This document shows, piece after piece, positions 24,330 to 32,478 of a stretch of 64,000 nucleotides of DNA (position 1 is its first letter; each line of letters starts with the position of its first letter). Location of the stretch: assembly GCA_041690495.1 (NCBI GenBank), contig JAWLHE010000005.1, positions 186,001 to 250,000 of the forward strand, read 5' to 3'. Source of the DNA: DATAAP01 sp041690495. Lineage in GTDB: Bacteria > Pseudomonadota > Alphaproteobacteria > CACIAM-22H2. Made by a program: the position numbers and the translations under genes. Under the pieces are notes generated by a model. The model ran no database searches. It saw only the letters and a list, made by a program, of their open reading frames with translations, and was not told where the DNA came from.

Positions 24330-26447
24330 CTAGCGCTGCGGGCGCCGCGGGATCGCTGGATAGGGCGGAAGCCCGGCTTCCTCGCGCGTCCGGTGGACGA
24401 TGTTGCCGCCGCCGTCCATTTCCGTCGGGAGTCTCACGCCGACAATGACGTTGTTGCGGAAGACGGGCGCAGGCATCCCCTGCTTCCGTGTCGCCAGCTG
24501 GCAGTCGGCCTGATCGCAGATGATGAGCGAGGACTCCACGGTCAGCGCGTGGGACGGCGCAGGCCGCACATCGGCCGGCCCCCCGATCTCATGGCCGAAG
24601 CCGAAGATGTCGGGATTGCCATGCCTTCCCTGCTGGATGACGCAGCCGCGGATCGTGTGCGTGCCGCCCATCGGAAAGTCGAACGATCGGCTGCTTTGCG
24701 CGCCTTCCTGCGCGATGACGCAGTCCTCGATCAGCGAAGACCAAGCGCGACTCTTGAAATTGTGCCCTTCGCGCCCGCTCCTTCGGAGATCGAAGCGCCG
24801 CGCGACGACCTTGTCGTGATAGCCCAGATAGAAGCCGTGGGTCTGGCCGGGCTCGCTGGCGCTGCCCAGTGCGTCGGCGAATCTGGAATCCTCGATGATC
24901 AGCGTGCCGCCCTTGACACCCGACGACATGATATGCGTGTCGTTGTCGTGGAAATTGACGTCGCGAATGATCGCGTTCGGCGCCTCGACCCGGATCGCGG
25001 CCATGTTCTCGCCGAGCGCCGAGCCGTAGACCTCGAATCCCGCGATCGTCACGTTGTCGGCGTTGGGCGCAATCACCAGGGCCGCCTTTCCCCCGACGAT
25101 CGCCTCGGCGATCTTCGCCCTGCGCCCGTCGATAGTCGCGTTCGCGACGGCGACGCGCGCACCATCGTAATACGTGCCGGCCTTCACAGCGATCGTGGCG
25201 CCCGGCCGCAGCGCCGCCAGTTCCCGCGTCAACGACTGCAGCGGCGGACCGTCTTCCGATTTCAGGGCGGCGGGGATCTTCCAGGCCCAGGCATCCTGGA
25301 ACTGGTTGTCGAGCCCGACCAGAACATCGAGCTCGTCTATGATCTCGCATTTGGTATAGGGGCCGGCGCTGGTGTCCGTGCTGGACGGGTCGGGTGCCTC
25401 GCGCGAAGCCTTGTTGCCGAAATCCGTGAAGCGCTTGGTCCCGGGATCGAACGCGACGACCTCGCGCCGGCCGTTCCACAAGAGGATCTTGCCGGAACGG
25501 TTGTGAATGCGCGCGCAGACGCCGCTGCCCATCCCGAGTGGCAGCGCATGCTTCGGCCGCACGATGACTTCCGGCGCGATGGTGCGCGCCTCGAGATCAA
25601 CATCGGCATAGGCCGCGCCGAGTTCGTCGCCGAACATCCAGACGCGCGACTCCAGGCAGACCGCGACCGGGCCCATCGCAGTGCCGCGATTGTCGGCATG
25701 CCGAAAGACGATCTTCTCGGATCTCGGGTCGAACAGGATCGCGGTTTTCCGGCCGTAGCGCGCGAAGATCAGGCCGTTCGACAGCTCGCACGCACCAACC
25801 GGCCCGCCCGGCTCGATGTCGAGCCTTCGCGCGGCGTTCCTTTCGGGATTCTCTACGACCCACACGCCGTCGGGGCCGCCACCCTTCGCGCGATAGGCAA
25901 GATGCCCCCAGATATAGGTGCGGCCGTTCGAATGCGCGACCTGGCCCGCATAGGTCCGGTACGCCGGCATTCCGGCGACCGGTTCCTGCGTCCTGGGCTT
26001 CAGCCGCGCCGCTGCGAACAGCCGGCGCGACCTTCCGGCGTTGAGGTCGACGACATACCGCTCGTTGCCGCCATAGGCCGTGTGACCGCCGCCCTGGAAA
26101 TACCAGAGATGGCCGCGGCGCCATGCGCCGTTCGATCCGGCGATGACCGCATTGGGGCCCATCGTTCCGTGAATGCCATAGGCCATCGCCTCCGCACCCG
26201 ACGAGATCGGCAGCCTCGTCCCCACAATGCGGCGCCATTCCTTCTCCGCGGCGCCGGCGATCGCCCTGGCCACGGCCGCATAACCGGAGGGTGCCGGACT
26301 GGATGCCGCTGGCCGAGCTCCCGGCTTCGACTGCGCAATGGCCCCGCCGGCGTGGCAGGCCGCGGCGGCGAGCACGACCGACAGCCAGACAGCCAGCTTC
26401 GCAGCAAAGATCCGGCATATCGACCGATCAGCAATGGTCTGGTGCAT
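24330..26447 (-). CDS. Secreted propeller-like and right-handed beta-helix protein, unknown function
   Basis: 705 aa from ATG 26447. A signal peptide (KLAVWLSVVLAAAACHAGGAIAQ) spans about residues 15-37; AIA-Q suggests signal peptidase I, though AAAC leaves a lipoprotein possible. Residues about 50-390 have repeating blade-like strands (GHLWYFQGGGHTAYGGNERYVVDL, YIWGHLAYRAK, KILLWNGRREVVAFDPGTK), resembling a beta-propeller. Residues about 410-660 are a parallel beta-helix (DNVTIAGFEVYGSA, NAIIRDVNFHDNDTHIMSS, TLIIEDSRFADALG, SLIEDCVIAQEG, THTIRGCVIQQG). Polysaccharide lyases, epimerases and adhesins use this fold, but no catalytic set is recognised. It is inverted between topA and rnr, which are usually adjacent. 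No partner gene. Confidence 0.8.
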   Translation of the reverse strand: MHQTIADRSICRIFAAKLAVWLSVVLAAAACHAGGAIAQSKPGARPAASSPAPSGYAAVARAIAGAAEKEWRRIVGTRLPISSGAEAMAYGIHGTMGPNAVIAGSNGAWRRGHLWYFQGGGHTAYGGNERYVVDLNAGRSRRLFAAARLKPRTQEPVAGMPAYRTYAGQVAHSNGRTYIWGHLAYRAKGGGPDGVWVVENPERNAARRLDIEPGGPVGACELSNGLIFARYGRKTAILFDPRSEKIVFRHADNRGTAMGPVAVCLESRVWMFGDELGAAYADVDLEARTIAPEVIVRPKHALPLGMGSGVCARIHNRSGKILLWNGRREVVAFDPGTKRFTDFGNKASREAPDPSSTDTSAGPYTKCEIIDELDVLVGLDNQFQDAWAWKIPAALKSEDGPPLQSLTRELAALRPGATIAVKAGTYYDGARVAVANATIDGRRAKIAEAIVGGKAALVIAPNADNVTIAGFEVYGSALGENMAAIRVEAPNAIIRDVNFHDNDTHIMSSGVKGGTLIIEDSRFADALGSASEPGQTHGFYLGYHDKVVARRFDLRRSGREGHNFKSRAWSSLIEDCVIAQEGAQSSRSFDFPMGGTHTIRGCVIQQGRHGNPDIFGFGHEIGGPADVRPAPSHALTVESSLIICDQADCQLATRKQGMPAPVFRNNVIVGVRLPTEMDGGGNIVHRTREEAGLPPYPAIPRRPQR

Positions 26448-26632
26448 CCTGCTCGCTTTCCGTTCCTGCGGGCGCGCCACGGCCGCCCCGGCGCATAGCG
26501 CCGTGTCTGGGCGACTCATCCGAATATCAGGTTTCGATGATGGAAGTCTTGAGATTGCCGCCGTTCGGCTGATCGGTCCCGTGCTATTGATGGCAAACGC
26601 TGAAACTCCTGATACTTGTTCAGCGTCATCTT

Positions 26633-28960
26633 TTGTCGGAAGGCGAGGGTCGCGGATGGTTCCCCGCCGCTGCAATCGAATCGAGATCGGAGCGGATCAT
26701 TCCAACCAGGCAGAACCGGCGCGCCGGCCCGCCCTCCAAGGCCGAAGTCCTCGAGTTCATCCGCGGCAGCGACCGCAAGGTCGGCAAGCGCGAGATCGCG
26801 CAGGCCTTTGGCCTGAAGGGCCCCGACCGAATCGCCCTGAAATCGATCCTCAGGGACCTGGCGCACGAGGGTGCCGTCGAGCGCGCGACCGGCCGCCGCT
26901 TCGCGAAGCAAGGCGCCCTGCCCGAAGTGCTGATGGTCGAGGTCACCGGCGTCGACCGCGAGGAAGGCGAAGCCCTCGCCCGTCCCCTCGACTGGGACGC
27001 CGAGGGGGCGCCGCCGGTCATCCGCATCCGTGGCGACCGGCGGGGCGGGGCGGCACTCGGCAAGGGCGACCGCGCGCTGGTCAGGCTGGAGCGGCGCGAG
27101 CGCGGCGCCCATATCGCGCGCGTGCTGAAACGCATCGAAGGCGCGCCCGAAAAGGTGCTGGGCGTCTTCAATGTCGGGCCGGCCGGTGCACGCATCATCC
27201 CGACCGACAAGAAGATTCGCAACGAGTTCGCGGTCGCGTCGGGCAATACGGGTGGGGCGGAAACCGGCGAACTCGTGCTCGCCGAGGTTCTGCCGGGCCG
27301 CCGCCTCGGCACGCCGCAGGCGCGCGTCGTCGACCGCCTCGGCAGCATGGCGAGCCCGAAGGCGGCGAGCCTGATCGCCATCCACACCCACGACATTCCG
27401 GTCGAGTTCAGCGAGGCTGCGCTGCAGCAGGCACAGCGCGCGCGACCGGCGCCAATACAAGATCGCGAGGATCTGCGCGCCCTGCCGCTGGTGACGATCG
27501 ACGGCGAGGACGCGCGCGACTTCGACGACGCCGTGTTCGCGGAGCCCGATGACGACCCGAAGAACCGAGGCGGCTTCCATCTCATCGTGGCGATCGCCGA
27601 CGTCGCCTGGTATGTGCGGCCGAACGATCCGCTCGACCGCGCTTCGCAGCTGCGCGGCAACTCGGTCTATTTCCCCGACCGGGTCGTGCCGATGCTGCCC
27701 GAACGGTTGTCGAACGACCTCTGCTCGCTCCGGCCGCGCGAGGACCGTCCAGTGCTTGCGGTACATATCTGGATCGACGCGCACGGCAACAAGCGCCGCC
27801 ATCGTTTCGTGCGCGGCATGATGCATTCGGCCGCCCGCCTGACCTATGAAGAGGCGCAGGCCGCATCCGACGGCATCGCCGGCAAGGTTCCATCGGCGCT
27901 AAAGACCGACGTCATCGATCCGCTGTTCGCGGCCTATCATGCGCTTGCCAGGGCGCGCCGCGCGCGCGGAACACTCGATCTCGATATCGAGGAGCTGAAG
28001 GTCGTCCTCAGCAAGGAAGGCAAGGTCGAGAGGATCGAGCCGCGGCCCCGCTTCGACAGTCATCGGCTGATCGAGGAATTCATGATCGCCGCCAATGTCT
28101 GTGCGGCGGAGAGCCTCGAGGAGCGGCGCCTGCCCTGCATGTACCGCGTGCACGACCAGCCCACCCCCGAGAAGATCGACGCGCTGCGCGACGTGCTCGC
28201 CGGGCTTGGCTACAGGCTCGCCCGCGGCCAGGTGATGCGGCCCGAGCAGTTCCTGCGCGTCATCGACTGGGCCGCCGACAAGCCGTACCGGCACCTGGTC
28301 AACGAGCTGGTGCTGCGCACCCAGGCGCAGGCCGTCTACAGCCCCGACAACATCGGCCATTTCGGGCTCGCGCTGACGCGCTACGCGCATTTCACCTCGC
28401 CGATCCGGCGCTATTCCGACCTGCTCGTCCACCGCGCGCTGATCGCGGGTTACGGCTTCGGCGACGGCGGCGTATTCGAGCGCGGCGAGGTCGATTTTCA
28501 CGGCATCGCCGAGCACATCTCGGCGACCGAGCGGCGCGCCGCGGCCGCCGAGCGCGATGCGCGCAACCGCTACATCGCCGCCTATCTGTCGAACCGCATC
28601 GGCGGGCGCTTCCCCGGCCGCATCTCGGGCGTCGCCAAATTCGGCATGTTCGTGGCGCTCGACAATATCGGTGCCGATGGCCTGGTGCCGATCGGGACGC
28701 TGCCGAACGATTTCTACCGGCACGATCCCGACCGCCACCGCCTCGAGGGCGAGCGCTCGGGCCGCGTCTTCACCCTCGGCGATCCGGTCGAGGTGCGGCT
28801 CGCCGAGGCGAGCCCCGTGACCGGCGGCCTGATCTTCGAACTGATCGAAGGCGGCCGCATCGTCGGGGCAGGCCAGCCCGGGCGGCGACGCGGCGGCCCG
28901 CCGCGTCCGCAACATCGCGCAAAACGCGGCGGCAAGCCGCCGCCGCGCAAGCGACGATAG
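26633..28960 (+). CDS. rnr: Ribonuclease R
   Basis: 775-aa 3'-5' exoribonuclease that degrades structured RNA and matures rRNA. Order: N-terminal winged-helix (SKAEVLEFIRGSDRKVGKREIAQAFGLKG), cold-shock domains, RNB catalytic domain with TIDGEDARDFDDAVFAE (the Mg2+-binding aspartates) and HFTSPIRRYSDLLVHRAL, and a C-terminal S1 domain (FPGRISGVAKFGMFVALDNIGADGLVPIG). The last 30 residues are Arg/Pro-rich. The start is unclear: TTG 26633 opens the frame but has no ribosome binding site. ATT 26699, with GGAG six bases upstream, also fits the family N-terminus, because no ATG, GTG or TTG lies in between. Confidence 0.93.
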   Translation: MSEGEGRGWFPAAAIESRSERIIPTRQNRRAGPPSKAEVLEFIRGSDRKVGKREIAQAFGLKGPDRIALKSILRDLAHEGAVERATGRRFAKQGALPEVLMVEVTGVDREEGEALARPLDWDAEGAPPVIRIRGDRRGGAALGKGDRALVRLERRERGAHIARVLKRIEGAPEKVLGVFNVGPAGARIIPTDKKIRNEFAVASGNTGGAETGELVLAEVLPGRRLGTPQARVVDRLGSMASPKAASLIAIHTHDIPVEFSEAALQQAQRARPAPIQDREDLRALPLVTIDGEDARDFDDAVFAEPDDDPKNRGGFHLIVAIADVAWYVRPNDPLDRASQLRGNSVYFPDRVVPMLPERLSNDLCSLRPREDRPVLAVHIWIDAHGNKRRHRFVRGMMHSAARLTYEEAQAASDGIAGKVPSALKTDVIDPLFAAYHALARARRARGTLDLDIEELKVVLSKEGKVERIEPRPRFDSHRLIEEFMIAANVCAAESLEERRLPCMYRVHDQPTPEKIDALRDVLAGLGYRLARGQVMRPEQFLRVIDWAADKPYRHLVNELVLRTQAQAVYSPDNIGHFGLALTRYAHFTSPIRRYSDLLVHRALIAGYGFGDGGVFERGEVDFHGIAEHISATERRAAAAERDARNRYIAAYLSNRIGGRFPGRISGVAKFGMFVALDNIGADGLVPIGTLPNDFYRHDPDRHRLEGERSGRVFTLGDPVEVRLAEASPVTGGLIFELIEGGRIVGAGQPGRRRGGPPRPQHRAKRGGKPPPRKRR

Positions 28961-28961
28961 A

Positions 28962-29708
28962 TCAGGCGCGTCGCCGCCGTGCGGTGGCGCCGAGCGCGAT
29001 CAGGCCGCCGGCGAGCAGAGCAAGCGTCCCGGGCTCTGGAATCTGCTCGGGGCCGTCGACGAAGGTCTGGAATGCCATGTCGTTGTCCGGCGAGGTCCAT
29101 GCGTATCCGCCGCCGGCGCGATAGAACGAACGGCCGCCGTCATACGAGTTCTCGTCCGGCCACTGATACTTGTAGTTCCACCCCAAGAGACCGGGACCGG
29201 TATATTCGAGCAGGATCGCGTATTGCTCTCCCGCCTCGATGTCGATCGGCGTCGGCAGCGCGAACATGTCCGACATCGGTGCAAAGTGACCGGACGTGAA
29301 CGCGACGACGGGCAGGTCCGCTGCGTCGATCATGAACGAGGCCAGGGTCTGGCCGGGCTGGCCGCCCCAGTTCTCCCCCGCCGGGAATGGAATTTCAGTG
29401 GGGAACCAGCCGGTGCCGTGGCTCGCCTGTCCGGGACGCGTACCGACGATGCTGATCGTAAGCGAGCCATCGGCGGACGGAAAGCTGGCGCTCTGCCCGA
29501 TCTGAAGCGCAATGCCGACCAGCGAGCCGTCGACGCCCGCGGTGAAGATCTGCGCCGCCTGTTTGAACTGCCAAGACCCGCCGATGCCGTAATTGAAATA
29601 GGCGGTCGCCGTGTTCTGCTGATCGATCATAGGCGTCGCGTTCGCGGCGCCGGCAAAGAGTCCGGTCACAACGGCCGTCAACGCTGCAAGCTTGCGAAAT
29701 CCCGTCAT
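28962..29708 (-). CDS. PEP-CTERM sorting domain protein, secreted
   Basis: 248 aa. Signal peptide FRKLAALTAVVTGLFAGAANA at the N-terminus, then a beta-rich body with many aromatic and Gly residues, and the tail IPEPGTLALLAGGLIALGATARRRRA, a textbook PEP-CTERM signal: PEP motif, hydrophobic helix, Arg cluster. Such proteins are processed by exosortase at the outer face of the inner membrane and go to the cell surface or matrix. No exosortase gene is in the window. The body reads like a jelly-roll or lectin-like domain, but I cannot name it. Start ATG 29708 chosen; ATG 29726 is possible. It ends two bases after rnr on the opposite strand. Confidence 0.88.
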   Translation of the reverse strand: MTGFRKLAALTAVVTGLFAGAANATPMIDQQNTATAYFNYGIGGSWQFKQAAQIFTAGVDGSLVGIALQIGQSASFPSADGSLTISIVGTRPGQASHGTGWFPTEIPFPAGENWGGQPGQTLASFMIDAADLPVVAFTSGHFAPMSDMFALPTPIDIEAGEQYAILLEYTGPGLLGWNYKYQWPDENSYDGGRSFYRAGGGYAWTSPDNDMAFQTFVDGPEQIPEPGTLALLAGGLIALGATARRRRA

Positions 29709-30077
29709 TCTTGCTGCCCATCCCATTGTTTAGATCTGTCGAACCCGGGCTTCCGGGAGAACGCCAGCGGAAAGGCAAGTTCTGCGCCATGTTGAAATGA
29801 TTCGATTTTTCAAAGTGATGGCATCATGAAGCATTAACTAATGTAAATTTTATCGACAACCTGGCGTCGTAGCGACCTGCGATCACCATGATTTATTTTC
29901 ACTTTTCTCGCCCGTCTAAGCCTTGATCCCCGGCAGGTTGGAAACTGTTCGGGACCGTTTCGTTGGAAGGCCAGCCGCAAGAGCGGTGCCGGAATGCATT
30001 TTACAACGATGAGTTGTCCAAGTTTCCTTGTGTTGTCGAGAGTTAGATTCGGTTTTCCACAACCGAGGCTCGTTAAT

Positions 30078-30105
30078 TTGACAGAAAGACTCGCGATGGT
30101 AGGAT
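30078..30105 (+). promoter_or_regulatory. Sigma-70 type promoter of imuA-imuB-dnaE2
   Basis: TTGACA (30078-30083) and TAGGAT (30100-30105) with 16 bases between. Predicted transcription start is near 30112, inside the SOS box that follows at once. Confidence 0.65.
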
Positions 30106-30107
30106 AA

Positions 30108-30122
30108 GAACAAATCATGAAT
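30108..30122 (+). promoter_or_regulatory. SOS (LexA) box of imuA-imuB-dnaE2
   Basis: GAAC-AAATCAT-GAAT matches the alphaproteobacterial LexA box GAAC-N7-GAAC (read on the other strand, GTTC-N7-GTTC) at seven of eight fixed bases. It lies just downstream of the -10 hexamer and eight bases before the imuA ATG, so LexA bound there would block transcription start. The same 7/8 type of box is found at recA. Confidence 0.7.
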
Positions 30123-30129
30123 CTCAACC

Positions 30130-30894
30130 ATGCCGAGTCAGAAACAGGCCTTGCTGGCAGCGTTGCGCGACCAGCTCAACACAGAAGCCGTCCTCGGGCC
30201 GGAGTCCGCAGTGGCATCGCTAGGGATCGCCGCGATCGACCGCACGCTGCCATGGGGCGGCCTGCCCTGTGGGGCGCTGCACGAAGTCGCAGGGGCCGCG
30301 ATGGACGGCGCCGCGACGGGGTTCTCCGCGATGCTGCTGGCACAGCTCTCGGGCGGCGCGCGCTCCGTCCTGTGGATCGCCAATGACGACGATCTCTACG
30401 GTCCCGGGCTCGCCGCGTATGGATTGTCGGCCGACCGGCTGATCGTCGTGCGGGCGCGGCGCCCGGTCGAGATCCTGTGGACATTGGAGGAGGCCCTGCG
30501 CTGCCGCGGCCTCGCCGCGGTGCTCGGCGAAGTGCCGGACCTCTCGCTCACTGCCAGCCGGCGCCTGCAGCTCGCCGCGCGCAATTCCGGCGCCACCGCG
30601 CTGCTGCTGCGCCAGCGCGCCGGAACCAATCCGGTCACGACGGCGGTGACGCGCTGGCGCGTCGCCGCCATGCCCGGCCGGTCCGCAACGGGGGAGAACA
30701 TCGATCCGCGCTGGGGCGTGGAGCTCGTCCGCTGCCGCGGGCGCAGTCACGGAGAAGAAGGCTATGTCGAGCGCTGGCTTGTGGAGTGGCGCCGCGCGAC
30801 GCGTCGCCTCGGTCTGGTTTCCGAGCTTCGCGACCGACCGGCTGTGCCAGAAAAACGCAGGATGGCGCGCCAGACCGCTGGCCACGGTGAATGA
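30130..30894 (+). CDS. imuA: SOS mutagenesis protein ImuA
   Basis: 254 aa, a RecA-like protein without obvious full Walker A. Family pattern: SLGIAAIDRTLPWGGLPCGALHEVAG near 30-55 and SVLWIANDDDLYGPGLAAYGL near 80-100, then LWTLEEALRCRGLAAVLGEV. ImuA works with ImuB and DnaE2 as a translesion mutasome in alphaproteobacteria. It is the first gene of the cassette, with promoter and SOS box directly upstream. Its 3' end overlaps imuB by about 131 bp in another frame. Leader is very short and the ribosome binding site is weak, so expression is probably low except during SOS. Confidence 0.92.
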   Translation: MPSQKQALLAALRDQLNTEAVLGPESAVASLGIAAIDRTLPWGGLPCGALHEVAGAAMDGAATGFSAMLLAQLSGGARSVLWIANDDDLYGPGLAAYGLSADRLIVVRARRPVEILWTLEEALRCRGLAAVLGEVPDLSLTASRRLQLAARNSGATALLLRQRAGTNPVTTAVTRWRVAAMPGRSATGENIDPRWGVELVRCRGRSHGEEGYVERWLVEWRRATRRLGLVSELRDRPAVPEKRRMARQTAGHGE

Positions 30895-32302
30895 CGGCAA
30901 CGTGCAGCGCATCGCCGCCGTCAATACGCCGGCGCAGGCGAACGGCATCGCCCCCGGCATGACTCTCGCCGATGCGCGCGCGCTCGTGCCGACGCTCGCC
31001 GTCCTGCCCGCCGATCCCGCCGCCGACGCCCGGGCGCTCGGCCGGCTTGCCGACTGGTGCATCCGCTACACGCCGTGGACCGCCGTCGACCGCGAGGACC
31101 AGTGCGGCAGCGCCGGGCTGTGGCTCGACATCACCGGCTGCGCCCATCTCTTCGGCGGCGAAAGCGCGCTGATCAGGGATATCGAGGCGCGCCTCCGCAC
31201 CTTCGGTTTCGCGGCGCGCGCAGCGATCGCCGACACGCCAGGGGCGGTCTGGGCCTGGGCACGCTTCGCCGCGATCGCCTCCCCATCCGAGGCCGTCATC
31301 GCACCCGGCGCACAGCGCGCGGCCCTCGCCGGTCTTCCAACCGCCGGCCTGCGCCTCGATGCCGAAACCATCGCCCTGCTGCAGGGCCTGGGGCTGCGGC
31401 GTATCGGCGATCTCTACCGGGTTCCGCGCGCCTCGTTGCCCGCGCGGTTCGGAGCGCTGCTGCTGCACCGTCTCGACCAGGCGCTCGACGGCGGCGAGCC
31501 GCTGTCGCCGCGGCAGCCGCCTTCCGCCTGCCGCGCCGTGCTGAATTTCCCTGAGCCGATCCTGGAAGCGGCGAGCATCGCCGCGGCGACGCAGCGCCTG
31601 CTGCACGACCTCTGCGGTCAGCTCGCGAGACGCGAGCACGGCAGCCGCCGCTTTGCGCTGACCGCCTATCGCAGCGACGGCACCACCGACTCGCTCGCAG
31701 TCGGCACCGGCATGCCGACGCGCGATGCGGCCCATCTCGCGCGGCTGTTCGCCGGACGGCTCGAGCGGATCGCGCCCGGCTGCGGCATCGACGCGATGAC
31801 GCTCGCTGCCGCCGAAGTCGAGCCGCTCGGCGCGCAGCAGGTCCCGCTCGCTGATCGGCAGACGCCGACGGTCGATCTCACGCAGCTCTTCGACGTACTC
31901 GGCACGCGCCTCGGCCATGCCCAGGTCATGCGGCTTGCGGCGCGCGCCAGCCACGTGCCGGAGCGCGCGGTGCGGCGCATCCCCGCCGCGGCACAGCCGT
32001 CACCGGTCGCCCTGCCCGACACGCCGCGCCCCTTGCGGCTCTTTCCGCGGCCCGAGCCGATCGAGGCCTCCGCGCTGCTGCCCGACGAGCCGCCGTTCCA
32101 GTTCATCTGGCGCGGCATCGTGCATCGCGTGGCGCGCGCGCAGGGCCCGGAGCGGATCGCCGGCGAGTGGTGGCGCGGCCGCGGCCTGACGCGCGACTAC
32201 TACCAGGTCGAAGACACCAGCGGTCGCCGCTTCTGGCTCTACCGCGACCACATCCGCCAGCCGCAGGAAACGCGCTGGTTCCTGCACGGGCTGTTCGGGT
32301 GA
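30764..32302 (+). CDS. imuB: SOS mutagenesis protein ImuB (Y-family-like, non-catalytic)
   Basis: 512 aa. Y-family polymerase fold, but the N-terminal catalytic strand reads VASVWFPSFATDRL, where an active Y-polymerase has an acidic residue, so it should not polymerise. It bridges DnaE2 and the sliding clamp; a clamp-type motif PLRLF lies near residue 425. Other visible parts are DITGCAHLFGG near 126, a helix-hairpin-helix-like GLGLRRIGDLYRVPRASLPARFG and a little-finger-type C-domain. Start ATG 30764 lies inside imuA; the conserved strand begins at residue 14, so the overlap is real. A palindromic repeat follows before dnaE2. Confidence 0.93.
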   Translation: MSSAGLWSGAARRVASVWFPSFATDRLCQKNAGWRARPLATVNDGNVQRIAAVNTPAQANGIAPGMTLADARALVPTLAVLPADPAADARALGRLADWCIRYTPWTAVDREDQCGSAGLWLDITGCAHLFGGESALIRDIEARLRTFGFAARAAIADTPGAVWAWARFAAIASPSEAVIAPGAQRAALAGLPTAGLRLDAETIALLQGLGLRRIGDLYRVPRASLPARFGALLLHRLDQALDGGEPLSPRQPPSACRAVLNFPEPILEAASIAAATQRLLHDLCGQLARREHGSRRFALTAYRSDGTTDSLAVGTGMPTRDAAHLARLFAGRLERIAPGCGIDAMTLAAAEVEPLGAQQVPLADRQTPTVDLTQLFDVLGTRLGHAQVMRLAARASHVPERAVRRIPAAAQPSPVALPDTPRPLRLFPRPEPIEASALLPDEPPFQFIWRGIVHRVARAQGPERIAGEWWRGRGLTRDYYQVEDTSGRRFWLYRDHIRQPQETRWFLHGLFG

Positions 32303-32348
32303 TTCTTTCCCTCTCCCGCCTACGGGCACGCGCGCATGTTTAAGGAAT

Positions 32349-32427
32349 GCGTCACCCGCGGACTTGATCCGCGGGTCCATGGTGCCGGCGGCACGATGGA
32401 TGCCCGGGTCAAGCCCGGACATGACGC
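32349..32427. repeat. 79-bp dispersed palindromic repeat, copy C
   Basis: Same length and orientation as copy A (1780-1858), with four differences by eye. It fills the middle of the 167-bp gap between imuB and dnaE2, so the transcript of the mutagenesis cassette would carry it. Because of it, a false frame appears on the minus strand. Confidence 0.85.
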
Positions 32428-32457
32428 TCTTTTTGTTAGTCGCGGCGAGCGCGCGAC

Positions 32458-32478
32458 GGAGGTCATGACATGACCTCC
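32458..32478 (+). promoter_or_regulatory. Perfect 9-bp inverted repeat covering the dnaE2 ribosome binding site and start codon
   Basis: GGAGGTCAT (32458-32466) and ATGACCTCC (32470-32478) are exact reverse complements with GAC as the loop. The left arm is the GGAGG ribosome binding site; the right arm is the dnaE2 ATG and codons 2 and 3. In RNA this would hide both from the ribosome; in DNA it is an operator-like palindrome. Its role is inference. Confidence 0.6.

Larger units (their letters stand above)
29709..30129. other. Intergenic region, AT-richer than flanks, with imuA promoter
   Basis: 421 bp between the PEP-CTERM gene and imuA. From about 29780 to 30120 the base composition is clearly lower in GC than its neighbours (runs such as AATGTAAATTTTATCG). 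A 97-codon frame on the minus strand (29834-30127) exists but shows no family pattern or ribosome binding site, so I do not call it. The right end holds a promoter and SOS box (separate entries). No terminator hairpin was seen. Confidence 0.7.

Noticed and set aside
29834..30127. 97-codon frame on the minus strand in the AT-rich spacer
   Set aside because: No ribosome binding site or family pattern; overlaps the imuA promoter and SOS box.
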